DNA of 64,000 nt from Paenibacillus pasadenensis DSM 19293 (GCF_000422485.1 NZ_AULW01000030.1:1-64000), one strand, 5' to 3'; shown: positions 32,111 to 41,281, counted from the stretch's first letter. Made by a program: numbers and translations. Notes: generated by a model not told the origin, from the sequence alone.

Positions 32111-33982
32111 TCAGCCGGCCGGCTGCCGGCCGGAGTCCGGCTGGCCTTGCGAATGGCGGTACAGGCGCGCGTAGTAGCCGCCTTTGCCGAGCAGCTCGCC
32201 ATGCGAGCCGGACTCGACGATGCTGCCGCTGCGCATGACGAGGATGCGGTCGGCGTTCATGATCGTCGACAGCCGATGCGCGATGACGAGCGTCGTCCGT
32301 CCTGCGGAGACGGCGGCGAGCGCCCGCTGCACCATCTGCTCGGTGCTGGAGTCGAGGTTCGCCGTCGCTTCGTCGAGAATGAGGATCGACGGGCGGAAGA
32401 CGACGATGCGGGCGAAGCTGATCAGCTGGCGCTCTCCGGCCGACAGGCCGCTGCCTTTTTCGCTCAGCATCGTCCCGTAGCCGTCCGGCAGCCGTCGGAT
32501 GAGGCGGTCGGCGCCGACGAAGCGGCATGCCTCGCGCGCCTCCTCCTCGGAAATCGACGGATCGAACAAGCGCACGTTGTCGAGAATCGATCCGGAGAAC
32601 AGATACGGCTCCTGCTGCACGAGCCCGACGATGCGCTGCAGGCGCGCGAGCGGGATATGGCGCACGTCGACGCCGTCGATCGAAACGGAGCCTCGCTGCA
32701 CGTCATAGAAGCGGCAGAGCAGGCTGATGAGCGAGCTCTTGCCGGCTCCGGTCGTGCCGACGATGCCGATCGTCTCGCCGGGGGCGACGTCGAGGCTGAC
32801 GCCCCGCAGCACGGGCTGCTGCGGATCGTAGCCGAACTCGACGTCCTGGAAGCGCACCGCTCCGGGACCGATCCGCTCGAGCTCGGCGGCGTCCGCGGAT
32901 GCGTCTTCCGGCAGCGCCGAGCGGGTCTGGAACAGCTTCCAGATGCGGTCCATCGAGACGGAGGCGGCCTGCAGCGTGTTCCACTGCTGGGTGATCGAGT
33001 TGATCGGCTGGAAAAACTGGCGGATGTACGTGATGAACGCGTACAGGACGCCGAACTCAAGCCCTTCCCCGTAGACGGCCCGGCCGCCGAGCCAGGTGAC
33101 GAAAGCGACCGACAGGTTGCCGAGCAGGTCGAACGAGCGGTTGAACAGCACGTTCGTGCGGATCTCCCGCAGGTTGGCCTCGTAATACGAGCCGTTGCGC
33201 TCCTCGAACTGCCGCTGCTGCTCGCGCTCCTGGCGGAACGCCTGCACGAGGTTCATGCCGCTCAGATTCTCCGCCGTGAAGGCGATGAGCCGCGACAGCC
33301 GGGTGCGCGACTGCTGGTACGTCCGGCGCATGTAGCCGCGGAATCCGGCCGCGATCAGCGCGATCAGCGGCAGCAGCAGCAGGCTGTAGCCGGCCAGCAC
33401 TGGATCGAGCTGGAACATGAGGAACAGGATGAAGACGAGCGTCAGCCCGTCGCGGAACAGGCTGAGGCATACCTGCGTGAAAAACTGGCTTACCGTCTCC
33501 GTATCGCCCGACATATGCGTGACGAGGCTGCCGCTGGACATGCGGTCGTAAAAGGACGGCGAAAGGCGCGACAGATGGCGGAACAGATCCTTGCGCAGCT
33601 TGGAGACGATGCCTTGCCCGGCCCGCTGGACGAGCAGGCTCTGCCAGTAGCTGAAGGCGAGGGCGAGCAGCGACAGCGCCAGGTACAGCCCGGCCAGCAG
33701 CAGGACGGGGCCGAGCTCGCCGCTGCCGCCCATCAGATGGTCGTCGATCGCGATTTTCACGAGGAACGGCTGCAGCAGATCCGCGGAGATCGCGATGACG
33801 GTGCAGGCGACGACGCCGGCGAACGTCTTGCGGTACGGCTTCGCATAGGAGAGCAGGCCGCGCCAGGCGGTCCGCTCGGCTCCATCCGGCGCGGAGCCGG
33901 AGGCAGGCGGGGAATCCTGCCGGTCCTGCCTGCGCTCCTGCCTGCGCTCCTCCGCGTCCGGCTCAGGCGCCTTGTCCGCCAT
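32111..33982 (-). CDS. ABC exporter half, BmrD/YheH-like (catalytic NBD)
   Basis: A 623-residue half-transporter with an N-terminal charged tail (~1-45), six membrane helices (~50-340) and an ABC ATPase (~385-610). Walker A is GTTGAGKSS, Walker B is ILILDEATANLD with the catalytic Glu present, while the signature is LSAGERQL and departs from LSGGQ. With the upstream partner it forms a heterodimeric multidrug exporter like B. subtilis BmrCD, where one ATP site is complete and the other degenerate. It starts at minus-strand ATG 33982 behind AAAGGAGG and overlaps the end of the partner gene by 20 bp. Confidence 0.92.
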   Translation of the reverse strand: MADKAPEPDAEERRQERRQDRQDSPPASGSAPDGAERTAWRGLLSYAKPYRKTFAGVVACTVIAISADLLQPFLVKIAIDDHLMGGSGELGPVLLLAGLYLALSLLALAFSYWQSLLVQRAGQGIVSKLRKDLFRHLSRLSPSFYDRMSSGSLVTHMSGDTETVSQFFTQVCLSLFRDGLTLVFILFLMFQLDPVLAGYSLLLLPLIALIAAGFRGYMRRTYQQSRTRLSRLIAFTAENLSGMNLVQAFRQEREQQRQFEERNGSYYEANLREIRTNVLFNRSFDLLGNLSVAFVTWLGGRAVYGEGLEFGVLYAFITYIRQFFQPINSITQQWNTLQAASVSMDRIWKLFQTRSALPEDASADAAELERIGPGAVRFQDVEFGYDPQQPVLRGVSLDVAPGETIGIVGTTGAGKSSLISLLCRFYDVQRGSVSIDGVDVRHIPLARLQRIVGLVQQEPYLFSGSILDNVRLFDPSISEEEAREACRFVGADRLIRRLPDGYGTMLSEKGSGLSAGERQLISFARIVVFRPSILILDEATANLDSSTEQMVQRALAAVSAGRTTLVIAHRLSTIMNADRILVMRSGSIVESGSHGELLGKGGYYARLYRHSQGQPDSGRQPAG

Positions 33983-35714
33983 GGTCCATTCCTCCTTTCT
34001 GCAGCGACGCCAGCTCGGCATACCAGCCGTCTTCGCGCAGCAGCTGCTCATGCGTGCCGCGCTGGACGACGCGACCTTCGTCCAGCACGACGATCTCGTC
34101 GGCATGCTGGATCGCGCTGATGCGATGGGCGATGACGAGCGTCGTCCGGCCTGCGCGCACGCGGCGGATGCTCGACACGATGGCCGATTCCGTCTCCGCG
34201 TCGACGGCGCTCACGCTGTCGTCGAGGATGAGCAGCGGCGCTTCCTTGACGAGTCCTCTCGCCAGGCTGGCGCGCTGGCGCTGCCCGCCCGACAGCGTCA
34301 CGCCGCGCTCGCCGAGCCGCGTGCCGAAGCCTTCCTTGAACTGCCGCGCCTGCTCGTAGATCATCGCCTGGCGGGAAGCGCTCTCGATTTCGGACTCGGT
34401 GGCGTCCCGCTTGGAAAAGGCGATATTGTCCCCGAGCGTCGTGCTGAACAGGAACCCGTCCTGCGGCACGTAGGCGATCGAGCCGCGCAGCGAGCGCAGC
34501 GTCACGTCCCGGATGTCGGCCTCGCCGATCCGGATCGCGCCTGCGGGAGGCTCCATCATGCGCAGCAGCAGCTTGGCGAGCGTCGTCTTGCCGCTGCCGG
34601 TGCGCCCGATGAGAGCCGTCGTGCGGCCGTGCCGGATGTCGAGGTCGACGCGGTCGAGCGCCGGCCGCGAGGAGCCGGGATAGCGGTACGTCAGGCCGCG
34701 GACGGCGATGTCCGCCCGCTGCGGCAGCTCGACGGCCTGCGGCGAATCCTCGATGTCCGGCCGGCTCGCGAGCAGCTCCTGGATGCGCTCGAGGCTGGCG
34801 CGCGAGCGCTGCATCGTGTTGATGACGTTGCCGATCTGCTGGAGCGGATTGATCATGAGCCGCACGTACAGCGTCAGCGAGACGTACATGCCGACGGTGA
34901 TGCCGCCGGAGAGCGCATGGTAGCCGCCGGCGGCTAGCGTCACGACGAGCGACGCGGAGCCGAGAAACGGCAGCAGCGCCTGGAACAGCGAGCTCAGCCG
35001 CACGAGCTTCAGCTGGCTGCCGTAGACGCCGTCGACGCGGGCGCCGAAGCGGGCTTCCATCATCGGCTCCACGGCGAACTTTTGCGTGACGCGCATGCCG
35101 CCGATCTGCTCCTCCGCGGATTCGGTCATGGCGGCGAGCTCCTCTTGGGCGTGCCGCGAGCGCTCGCGGATGCGCGGGCCGAAGTAGACGACGATCGGGG
35201 GGATGAGCAGCAGCGGAGAGACGCAGACCGCGACGAGCCCGAGCGGCAAGCCCGACAGCGCCATCATGACGACGGCGCTGCCGAGCAGGATGACGGCGTT
35301 GGCCGTCTGGTTGAAGCCGGCGGAGATCGCCTCCCGCACCGACTTGACGTCGTTCAGCACGTAGCTGAGCATGCTGCCGACGCCGTGCTTGGCATAATAC
35401 GCCTCGCTGAGGCGCGTGAACTGCTTGAACAGCCTCTTGCGCGTCAGCCGCTCGAAGTTTCGTCCAAGCCTCATGATGAGGTATTGGCCGGAGCCGGCGA
35501 GCGAGCTGTAGAGCAGGGCGATGCCGGCGAGCATCAGCGCGGAGCGGCTGATCAGCACCGGCGTCAGCGCCTCCTGCTGCAGCCGGTCGGTGAATTCGCC
35601 GAGCACGCGAGGGTACAGCGACTGGACGATGTTGCCGAGCGCGATGGCCAGCAGCGCCGCGCCGTACAGCGGCGCCTTGGCGGCCAGATACGGGCGCAGC
35701 AGGCGTTCCTTCAT
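33963..35714 (-). CDS. ABC exporter half, BmrC/YheI-like (degenerate NBD)
   Basis: A 583-residue half-transporter with six membrane helices (~15-300) and an ABC ATPase (~340-570). Walker A is GRTGSGKTT and the signature is the canonical LSGGQRQR, but the residue after Walker B is Asp instead of Glu (LLILDDSVSAVD), the hallmark of the non-hydrolytic site in BmrC-type subunits. Paired with the downstream gene it would make one working ATP site. The start is ATG 35714, ~10 nt from GAGGAGG; ATG 35723 is too close to that site. A promoter and a palindrome lie upstream. Confidence 0.92.
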   Translation of the reverse strand: MKERLLRPYLAAKAPLYGAALLAIALGNIVQSLYPRVLGEFTDRLQQEALTPVLISRSALMLAGIALLYSSLAGSGQYLIMRLGRNFERLTRKRLFKQFTRLSEAYYAKHGVGSMLSYVLNDVKSVREAISAGFNQTANAVILLGSAVVMMALSGLPLGLVAVCVSPLLLIPPIVVYFGPRIRERSRHAQEELAAMTESAEEQIGGMRVTQKFAVEPMMEARFGARVDGVYGSQLKLVRLSSLFQALLPFLGSASLVVTLAAGGYHALSGGITVGMYVSLTLYVRLMINPLQQIGNVINTMQRSRASLERIQELLASRPDIEDSPQAVELPQRADIAVRGLTYRYPGSSRPALDRVDLDIRHGRTTALIGRTGSGKTTLAKLLLRMMEPPAGAIRIGEADIRDVTLRSLRGSIAYVPQDGFLFSTTLGDNIAFSKRDATESEIESASRQAMIYEQARQFKEGFGTRLGERGVTLSGGQRQRASLARGLVKEAPLLILDDSVSAVDAETESAIVSSIRRVRAGRTTLVIAHRISAIQHADEIVVLDEGRVVQRGTHEQLLREDGWYAELASLQKGGMDHGGQGA

Positions 35715-35753
35715 CCTAGGCATTCCTCCTCGGGATAAGGTTTCCTCGCCTTC

Positions 35754-35783
35754 ATTATACCTCCAACCGAGCCGCGCAGAACA
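35754..35783 (-). promoter_or_regulatory. Exporter operon promoter
   Basis: Minus strand: -10 TATAAT (35759-35754, perfect); the -35 is weak (TGTTCT, 18-bp spacer). A palindrome begins at the -35 edge. Confidence 0.5.
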
Positions 35784-35798
35784 TTTTAGTACCAAAAT
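35783..35798. promoter_or_regulatory. Operator-like palindrome between exporter and mutS2-like gene
   Basis: ATTTTAGTACCAAAAT is a 16-bp inverted repeat with one mismatched pair. It sits next to the exporter promoter and 20 bp before the divergent -35 box. A MarR/PadR-type repressor site is possible. Confidence 0.45.
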
Positions 35799-35817
35799 AG
35801 TGCCTGGGAAGCAAAGG

Positions 35818-35847
35818 TTGACTTTTGCCCGAGAACCTAGGTAGGAT
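35818..35847 (+). promoter_or_regulatory. Candidate promoter of the mutS2-like leader
   Basis: -35 TTGACT (35818-35823), 18-bp spacer, -10 TAGGAT (35842-35847). It would give a leader RNA of about 400 nt. Confidence 0.45.
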
Positions 35848-35939
35848 AAGGGAAGGCCGATTCCGTTCGCCTTTTATCCACTTTTCCGAAAAGGGGAGCT
35901 ATTGATGACCCAGGGTGTTCAGATCTCGTAATTTCATAG

Positions 35940-36100
35940 GACTGCCTTCGATTTGCCTGCCGGCGCAAGCGCCGTCTTTCCGCAGGCTTTTTCGAAGCGG
36001 TCCATGATCGAGCTCTGAACCGAAGGATCCTCCCTGACCATAGACGGATATTCCGTCCGATTCCGCCGCCTGCTTCTTTCAGCGGGCGGCGCGCGGACGG
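35940..36100 (+). other. Structured leader region (two large stem-loops)
   Basis: The 547-bp gap 35715-36261 has no convincing gene. Stem-loop A spans 35940-36002: outer GACTGCCTTCGA/TCGAAGCGGTC arms (one bulge), then GCCTGC/GCAGGC and an inner CGGCG-CAAG-CGCCG. Stem-loop B spans 36053-36100: CCGTCCG/CGGACGG outside, CGCCGCCTGC/GCGGGCGGCG inside. A terminator follows at 36114. I recognise none of the common riboswitch or T-box cores (no TGGNACCGCG, SAM, FMN, TPP or cobalamin signature). Confidence 0.5.
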
Positions 36101-36113
36101 CCATCCGCTGCGA

Positions 36114-36155
36114 GACAGGAATGGAGCGCTTCTGCGTTCCGTTCCTGTCTTTTTT
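36114..36155 (+). terminator. Terminator ~105 nt upstream of the mutS2-like start
   Basis: GACAGGAATGGAGCGC (36114-36129) pairs over 16 bp (two wobbles) with 36134-36149, followed by six T. Placed inside a leader, it could be an attenuator. Confidence 0.85.
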
Positions 36156-36261
36156 GCGTTCCGGCGAGAGGATGAGGCGGACGGAATCGGCTTGTCCAAC
36201 CTTCGGAAGTCCGTTTTACCCATCGAATGTCCCTATTTTTGCTTCGAGGAGGCCAATTCCT

Positions 36262-38302
36262 ATGAACCACGCATCGATGATGCGCCTTGACTATAGCTTC
36301 ATTCAGCAACAATTGCTTGACCTCGCCGTATCCGAGCCTGGCCGCCGGTTGGCGGAGCGGCATGTCCCGACGGCTTCGCTCCGTCAGGCGGAAGCGTGGC
36401 AGGAGGAGACGGCGGAGGCCGACGCGCTGCTGCGCGCCGGCTCCAGCGTGCCGCTGTCTGCGATGGAGGGCATCGGCTCGTTCCTGGCGCTGCTCGGCAA
36501 GGGACGGATCTATGACGAAAAGGAGCTGTCCGGCCTGTCGTCCTGGCTCGGCTCCATCGCGCAGATGAAGCGGTACATGGCCGCCAAGCGCGAGCTCGCT
36601 CCGCGGCTGTCGGGTTATGCCGACTCAATGCGCGACTGTCCTGTCCTCAAGGAGGAGATCGACCGCTGCATCCGCGGCGGCTGGCTGCTCGACCATGCTT
36701 CGCCCGAGCTGTCGCGGATCCGCCGCAGCTCCCAAGTAGCCGAGGACCGCATCCGCCGCAAGCTCGACGCGGCTCTCGTCAAGTACAAGAGCAGCCTGCA
36801 GGACGCGATCGTCAGCCGCAGGGGCGACCGTTTCGTGCTTTCGGTCCGCAGGGATCAGCGCCGGCTCGTGCCGGGAACGGTGTGGGACGAATCGGCGAGC
36901 GGACAGACGCTGTTCATCGAGCCGTCAGACGTCGCCGACCTGCAGGCGGAGCTGGCGATGTGGAAGCAGGAGGAGGAGCGGGAGCGCACGCGCATCCTCT
37001 CCGTGCTGTCGTCGATGGCCGAAAGCCATGCCGAGCCGCTGACGGTCAATCTGGAGGCGATGGCGCTGTTCGACTTCATTCTTGCGCGCGGCAAGCTGTC
37101 CCGCTCCTATGACGGCACTCGGCCGCGGCTGCGGTCCGAGCCGATCGTCCGGCTGCGCGGCGGACGCCATCCGAAGCTCGGAGCGCAAGCGGTGCCGATC
37201 GACGCGGAGCTCGGCGGCGGCTGGGACCAGCTTTGCATCACCGGACCGAATACCGGCGGCAAGACGCTCGCGCTGAAGACGATCGGCCTGTTCGCGCTCA
37301 TGGCGCAGGCGGGGCTGCTCCTGCCGGCGGAGGAAGGCAGCGAGTTCGGGCGGTTCGACGACATTCTCGCCGACGTCGGAGACGGGCAAAGCATCGAGCA
37401 GTCGCTCAGCACGTTCTCGTCGCATCTGGCCATCCTGGCCGAGATCCTCGCGGCGGCAGGAAGCTCCACGCTCGTCCTGCTCGACGAGCTCGCCGCCGGC
37501 ACCGATCCGGAGGAAGGCATCGCGCTGTCGGTCGCGGTGCTTGAGGAGCTGGGAGCGAGAGGGACGAAGGTCGCCGTAACGACTCATTTCAACGAAATCA
37601 AGGCCTACGCTTCGCGGACGCCGCGCTGCATGAACGCGCGGATGGCGTTTTGACGCCGAGACGCTGCGGCCGCTGTACCGGCTCGAGCCGGGCGAGGCGG
37701 GAGACAGCTATGCGCTGTCGATTGCGAGGCGGTACGGCTTGCCGGAAAGCCTGCTCGCGAGGGCGGAGGAGCTGAAGCGCGGCGGAGCTCGGCCGGATGC
37801 GGCGGCGTCCGGAGGGGAGCGTCCACAATCCCAGGCGGACAACGGCCGCAAGCCAGCGGCGTCTCGCGAGGAGCGCCGGCCAGAGCGAGGCGGGCAGCCG
37901 GACGCCGTGCAGGGGACGCCTGCTGCCGGATCGGACCTCCATGCGCCGAAGGCGGGCGGCAATGCGCGCGAGCCGGAGCCGCTGCGCGGCTCCAAGCCTG
38001 CTCCGAAGCCCAAGGAATTCACGGTCGGGGATTGCGTGTGGATCCATCCGCTCAAGCGGACGGGGATCGTGTACCGGGAAGCGGATGCGAGAGGGGAGGT
38101 GGTCGTGCAGGTGAAGCAGGAAAAAAGGACGTTCAACCGCAAAAGGCTGTCCCTCTATATTGGCAGGGACAGCCTCTATCCGGGCGAGGATTACGATATG
38201 GACATCGTGTTCGACAGCAAGGAGAACCGCAAGGCGAGGCATCGGATGTCGCGCAAGCATGTGCCCGGGCTGCAGATCGAGACGCCGGGCGGCGACGAGT
38301 GA
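36262..38302 (+). pseudogene. MutS2-like ATPase, frame broken at TTT TGA C
   Basis: A MutS-family ATPase gene read in two frames. The first frame (36262-37653, 463 residues) has clamp/lever helices and Walker A GPNTGGKT (K334), Walker B LVLLDELAAGTDPEEG and the switch TTHFNEIK. It hits TGA at 37651. Moving +1 at TTT-TGA-C continues with D-A-E-T-L-R-P-L-Y-R-L, the family's expected sequence, to a stop at 38302 (216 residues more). The tail carries a KOW-like GDCVWIHPLKRTGIVY segment, as in MutS2, but no Smr nuclease. The total of ~679 residues is shorter than MutS2 (~785). ATG 36262 has GAGGAGG 9 nt upstream. The break may be a mutation, a sequencing error or programmed shifting. Confidence 0.8.
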
Positions 38303-38323
38303 TCGGATGCGCTGGCGATCGGT

Positions 38324-38977
38324 TCAGCCGGATGTCTCCATGACGAGCAGCCAGCCTTGGCGCAGCGACACGCTGCCCGTCTGACCGTCCAGCGCGTTGC
38401 TGATGCCGAGCGACTGCCCGATTCGCAGCTCGGCTTCGCGCAGCGGATAGCGGAATCCTTCCAAAGTGATGCCGGAGGCCGTCTCGCCGAGCGGCAGCAG
38501 CGAGACATGGGGGAAGCGGCTGCGTTGCAGATGCAGCGACTGTCCTCCGCGCATCAGGCGGATGCGGTTTGTCTCGTCCTCGATCGTCGTCTCGACGCCG
38601 CGCTCCGCCGCGAGCCGAAGCAGATGCACGTTGGCGAGCGAATGGTCGAAGCGGCTGCCGAGCGCGCCGACGATCAGGATGGACGCCGGATCGAGGTCGA
38701 GCGCGCGCCTCAGGGCGAGCTCGGTGTCGGTATAGTTTTTGTCGATCGGATCGAACGAGGCCAGCTCGGCGCTTCCCGCCTCGATTTCGGCCAGCTCGTC
38801 CTCCTGCACGGAGTCGAAATCCCCGAGCGACAAATCCGGCCGGATGCCCGAGCGGATGAGGAACAGCGCTCCCGCGTCGGCGCCGATGATATAGTCGCCG
38901 GGTCGAAGCAGGCCGGCCGTCCACGGTCCGAGGCTGCCGCCCGTTACGATGGCGACCCGCTGCAGCTGCTGCGGCAT
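38324..38977 (-). CDS. thiN: Thiamine pyrophosphokinase
   Basis: A 217-residue enzyme that converts thiamine plus ATP to thiamine diphosphate, the cofactor of PDH E1 and transketolase. Family motifs are GADAGA, LGDFDS, KNYTDTE(L)AL and GALGSRFDHSLAN, the last in the active site. The C-terminal beta-sandwich ends in SVSLRQGWLLV. ATG 38977 is chosen because GGAAGGA is 9 nt upstream; an ATG 9 bp earlier abuts that site. It is convergent with the mutS2-like gene, with 21 bp between the stops and no clear terminator. Confidence 0.95.
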   Translation of the reverse strand: MPQQLQRVAIVTGGSLGPWTAGLLRPGDYIIGADAGALFLIRSGIRPDLSLGDFDSVQEDELAEIEAGSAELASFDPIDKNYTDTELALRRALDLDPASILIVGALGSRFDHSLANVHLLRLAAERGVETTIEDETNRIRLMRGGQSLHLQRSRFPHVSLLPLGETASGITLEGFRYPLREAELRIGQSLGISNALDGQTGSVSLRQGWLLVMETSG

Positions 38978-39117
38978 AGGGCTCATTCCTTCCTGTATGT
39001 ACTGCGGCCCATTATAGCGCGGGGAACGTGCAGCCGCAATCCGGTTGCGGGATAGCCCTCCCCCGGCTATTATAGGTAGGATAGTTGCGGCATCATAGAT
39101 ACGGGGGCGTAATCGAC

Positions 39118-39762
39118 TTGTACACAGAGATTTTCGCGGTATTCAGCATCATCGGCACGATCGCCTTCGCGGTCAGCGGCGCGATCGTCGCCATGGAGGA
39201 GGAGTACGACATCCTCGGCGTGTTCGTGCTGGGGCTGGTCACGGCGTTCGGAGGCGGCGTCATCCGCAATCTGCTCATCGGCATCCCGGTGACGACGCTC
39301 TGGACGCAGGGGCTGCTCATCAAGATCGCGCTCGCCTCGATGACGATCATCTTCCTGCTGCCGGTCAGCTGGATCCAGCACTGGCGCAAGGCGGAGGCGC
39401 TGTTCGACGCGATCGGGCTGTCGGCCTTCGCCATCCAGGGGGCGCTCTACGCCACGGAGATGAAGCATCCGCTCAGCGCCGTGCTAGTGGCCGCGACGCT
39501 GACCGGCATCGGCGGCGGCATCATCCGCGACCTGCTGGCCGGGCGCAAGCCGCTCGTGCTGCGGGACGAGATCTATGCCGTCTGGGCGATTCTCGGCGGG
39601 GCGGCGATCGGGCTGGGATGGTTCAAAGGGACGGCGATGCTGCTCGTGCTGTTCGGGCTCATCATCGTCATGCGGATGCTGTCCGTCATCTTCAAATGGC
39701 GGCTGCCCCGCCGGTCGCTGCGGACGGCGTCGGCCGACCGCAGGGAAGGAGGAATGTTCTGA
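39118..39762 (+). CDS. TRIC-type cation channel family protein (UPF0126/YvgT-like)
   Basis: A 214-residue protein with seven predicted membrane helices arranged as two three-helix repeats, the TRIC channel fold. Each repeat has the conserved GGG-x-x-R motif: FGGGVIRNLL and IGGGIIRDLL. Bacterial members are thought to pass potassium or act as homologues of TRIC channels; B. subtilis YvgT is a relative. The start is read as TTG 39118 with GGGGG 10 nt upstream. It overlaps the phosphatase start (TGATG). Confidence 0.88.
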   Translation: MYTEIFAVFSIIGTIAFAVSGAIVAMEEEYDILGVFVLGLVTAFGGGVIRNLLIGIPVTTLWTQGLLIKIALASMTIIFLLPVSWIQHWRKAEALFDAIGLSAFAIQGALYATEMKHPLSAVLVAATLTGIGGGIIRDLLAGRKPLVLRDEIYAVWAILGGAAIGLGWFKGTAMLLVLFGLIIVMRMLSVIFKWRLPRRSLRTASADRREGGMF

Positions 39763-40250
39763 TGGCGCGCAAGGTGAACGTCGTGTTCGTCTGCCTGGGC
39801 AACATCTGCCGCTCGCCGATGGCGGAGGCGGTGCTGCGCCATCTGGCCGCGCGGCGCGGACTGAAGCAGGCGGTCGTGGTGGACAGCGCCGGAACGGGCG
39901 ACTGGCATCTCGGAGCCGTTCCGCATGAAGGGACGCGCCGCGAGCTCGACCGCGCGGGCATCTCTTATGAAGGGATGCGGGCGCGGCTCGTCGACCGCGA
40001 CGATCTCGAGCGGGCCGACTATATCGTCGTCATGGACCGCGCCAACGAGCGCGACGTGCGGGAGCTGATCCGAGCCGGGGGCATCGTGCCGCAGGGCAGG
40101 CTGCTCCGCTTCATGGAGCTGCTGCCGGACGAGGAGCTCGACGGCGTGCCCGATCCGTATTATACGGGAGACTTCGAGCAGACCCGGAGGCTCGTCGCCG
40201 CGGGCTGCGAGGCGCTGCTCGACCGGATCGAGCGCGAGCTTTCCGCCTAG
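39762..40250 (+). CDS. Low molecular weight protein tyrosine phosphatase
   Basis: A 162-residue LMW-PTP. The P-loop CLGNICRS at the N-terminus gives nucleophile C11 and R17. The general-acid Asp lies in VPDPYYTGDF near residue 128. Size and order match YfkJ-type enzymes, which remove phosphate from tyrosine or arginine residues. The YwlE arginine phosphatases have a Thr in the loop (CxGNTCRS), whereas this one has Ile, which fits tyrosine specificity. It overlaps the TRIC gene by 1 bp. Confidence 0.92.
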   Translation: MARKVNVVFVCLGNICRSPMAEAVLRHLAARRGLKQAVVVDSAGTGDWHLGAVPHEGTRRELDRAGISYEGMRARLVDRDDLERADYIVVMDRANERDVRELIRAGGIVPQGRLLRFMELLPDEELDGVPDPYYTGDFEQTRRLVAAGCEALLDRIERELSA

Positions 40251-40262
40251 ATCAAGCTGCGG

Positions 40263-40312
40263 CAAAAAAAGCGGGACGATAGCCGAACCATTCGGCTTTC
40301 GTCCCGCTTTTC
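40263..40312. terminator. Bidirectional terminator
   Basis: AAAAGCGGGACGA (40266-40278) pairs with TCGTCCCGCTTTT (40298-40310), with an inner AGCCGAA/TTCGGCT stem. It is shared by the phosphatase (+) and the esterase (-). Confidence 0.85.
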
Positions 40313-40335
40313 GTTTCAGCTCCGAGGCTGGCGCT

Positions 40336-41067
40336 TTAGTCCAGGAAATGCTTCAGGCCGTCCGGGATCTCGCGCTGCCACGATCCCCATTGATGCTTGC
40401 CGTCCTTCTCGACATAATGGATGTCGGCGCCGCGGTCGGCGAGCAGGGCGTCCATCTCGCGGTTCAGCTTGACGAAGTCGTAGACGCCCGTATCCGTCTC
40501 GAAGTCGGTCTCCTGGAGGCCGACATACAGATAAAGCTGCAGCCAGGACAGGTCGCCCTGCTTGGCCGCGATCGCCTGGGAGGCGCCGTAAAAGGCGCCC
40601 GACAGCGAGAAGACGCGGTTCCACAGCTCCGGATAGCGGAGCGCGAGATGGAGCGATACGGTGCCGCCGAGCGAATCCCCGATCAGCAGCCGCTCGCGGC
40701 GCTCCCGCCGGACGGGATACTTCTCCTCGATGAACGGCAGCATCTCCTCGGCGAAAAAACGCGTGTACGCCTCATGGCGGGCGCCGTCCGGGGAGTATTC
40801 GCTCGTCCGCTTCTTCTTGTCGACGTCGACGCCGACGAGGATGAACGGCTCGAGCTCGCCGTCGATGATGAGGCGGTTGGCCAGCGTCGCCGCGCGGCCG
40901 AAGTTGAACAGGTCCTCGCCGTCCTGGCCGTAGACGACCGGATAGCTGAGCACTTCGTTGTAGCCGGGCGGCAGGTAGACGCGCAGCTCGCGCGAGCCCT
41001 CCTCGAGATGGCGGCTCGGCACCGTCTCCTTGAGGATCGTTCTTTTCAAATAAATGTCGTCTGGCAT
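40336..41067 (-). CDS. Alpha/beta hydrolase of the esterase D family
   Basis: A 243-residue esterase of the EstD/Fes/IroE-like group. The nucleophile elbow is GDSLGG (Ser ~147), the segment RVYLPPGYN at the start is typical, and the catalytic His is near the end in KHQWGSW. There is no signal peptide, so it is cytoplasmic. Such enzymes cleave acyl esters, siderophore esters or feruloyl groups; none is indicated here. Minus-strand ATG 41067 has AAGGAGG 10 nt upstream. Confidence 0.88.
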   Translation of the reverse strand: MPDDIYLKRTILKETVPSRHLEEGSRELRVYLPPGYNEVLSYPVVYGQDGEDLFNFGRAATLANRLIIDGELEPFILVGVDVDKKKRTSEYSPDGARHEAYTRFFAEEMLPFIEEKYPVRRERRERLLIGDSLGGTVSLHLALRYPELWNRVFSLSGAFYGASQAIAAKQGDLSWLQLYLYVGLQETDFETDTGVYDFVKLNREMDALLADRGADIHYVEKDGKHQWGSWQREIPDGLKHFLD

Positions 41068-41198
41068 CGTTCTCTTCCTCCTTGGCTGCATGGGACGGCG
41101 TAGGTCGGGGTAAACAATAAGGAGATGTCCGCTCCGAGCCGAGCGGAGCGGCGGAGACTCCGTTGAATGTAACCGCTCTTGTACTATCCTGTTATATA

Positions 41199-41218
41199 TG
41201 TCACGGTTAGCTGTTACA
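41199..41218. promoter_or_regulatory. Palindrome upstream of pdhA
   Basis: TGTCAC (41199-41204) and GTTACA (41213-41218) form an inverted TGTNAC-N8-GTNACA pattern in the 300-bp AT-rich gap between the esterase and pdhA. It may be an operator for pdh or for the divergent esterase. The remaining gap holds A/T tracts and the pdh promoter. Confidence 0.4.
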
Positions 41219-41281
41219 CATACACAAAACGTTAAAAACCCGTGAAAGTAATGAAAAAACAACGTTTTTTCCTTTTTTGCT

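Noticed and set aside
35837-36223. 128-codon minus-strand frame upstream of the exporter genes
   Set aside because: It is laid over strong stem-loops and a terminator, is basic and low-complexity and has no start signal.
35855-36261. T-box or a known riboswitch in the mutS2-like leader
   Set aside because: No TGG-N-ACCGCG antiterminator motif or known aptamer core was found; kept only as an unassigned structured leader.
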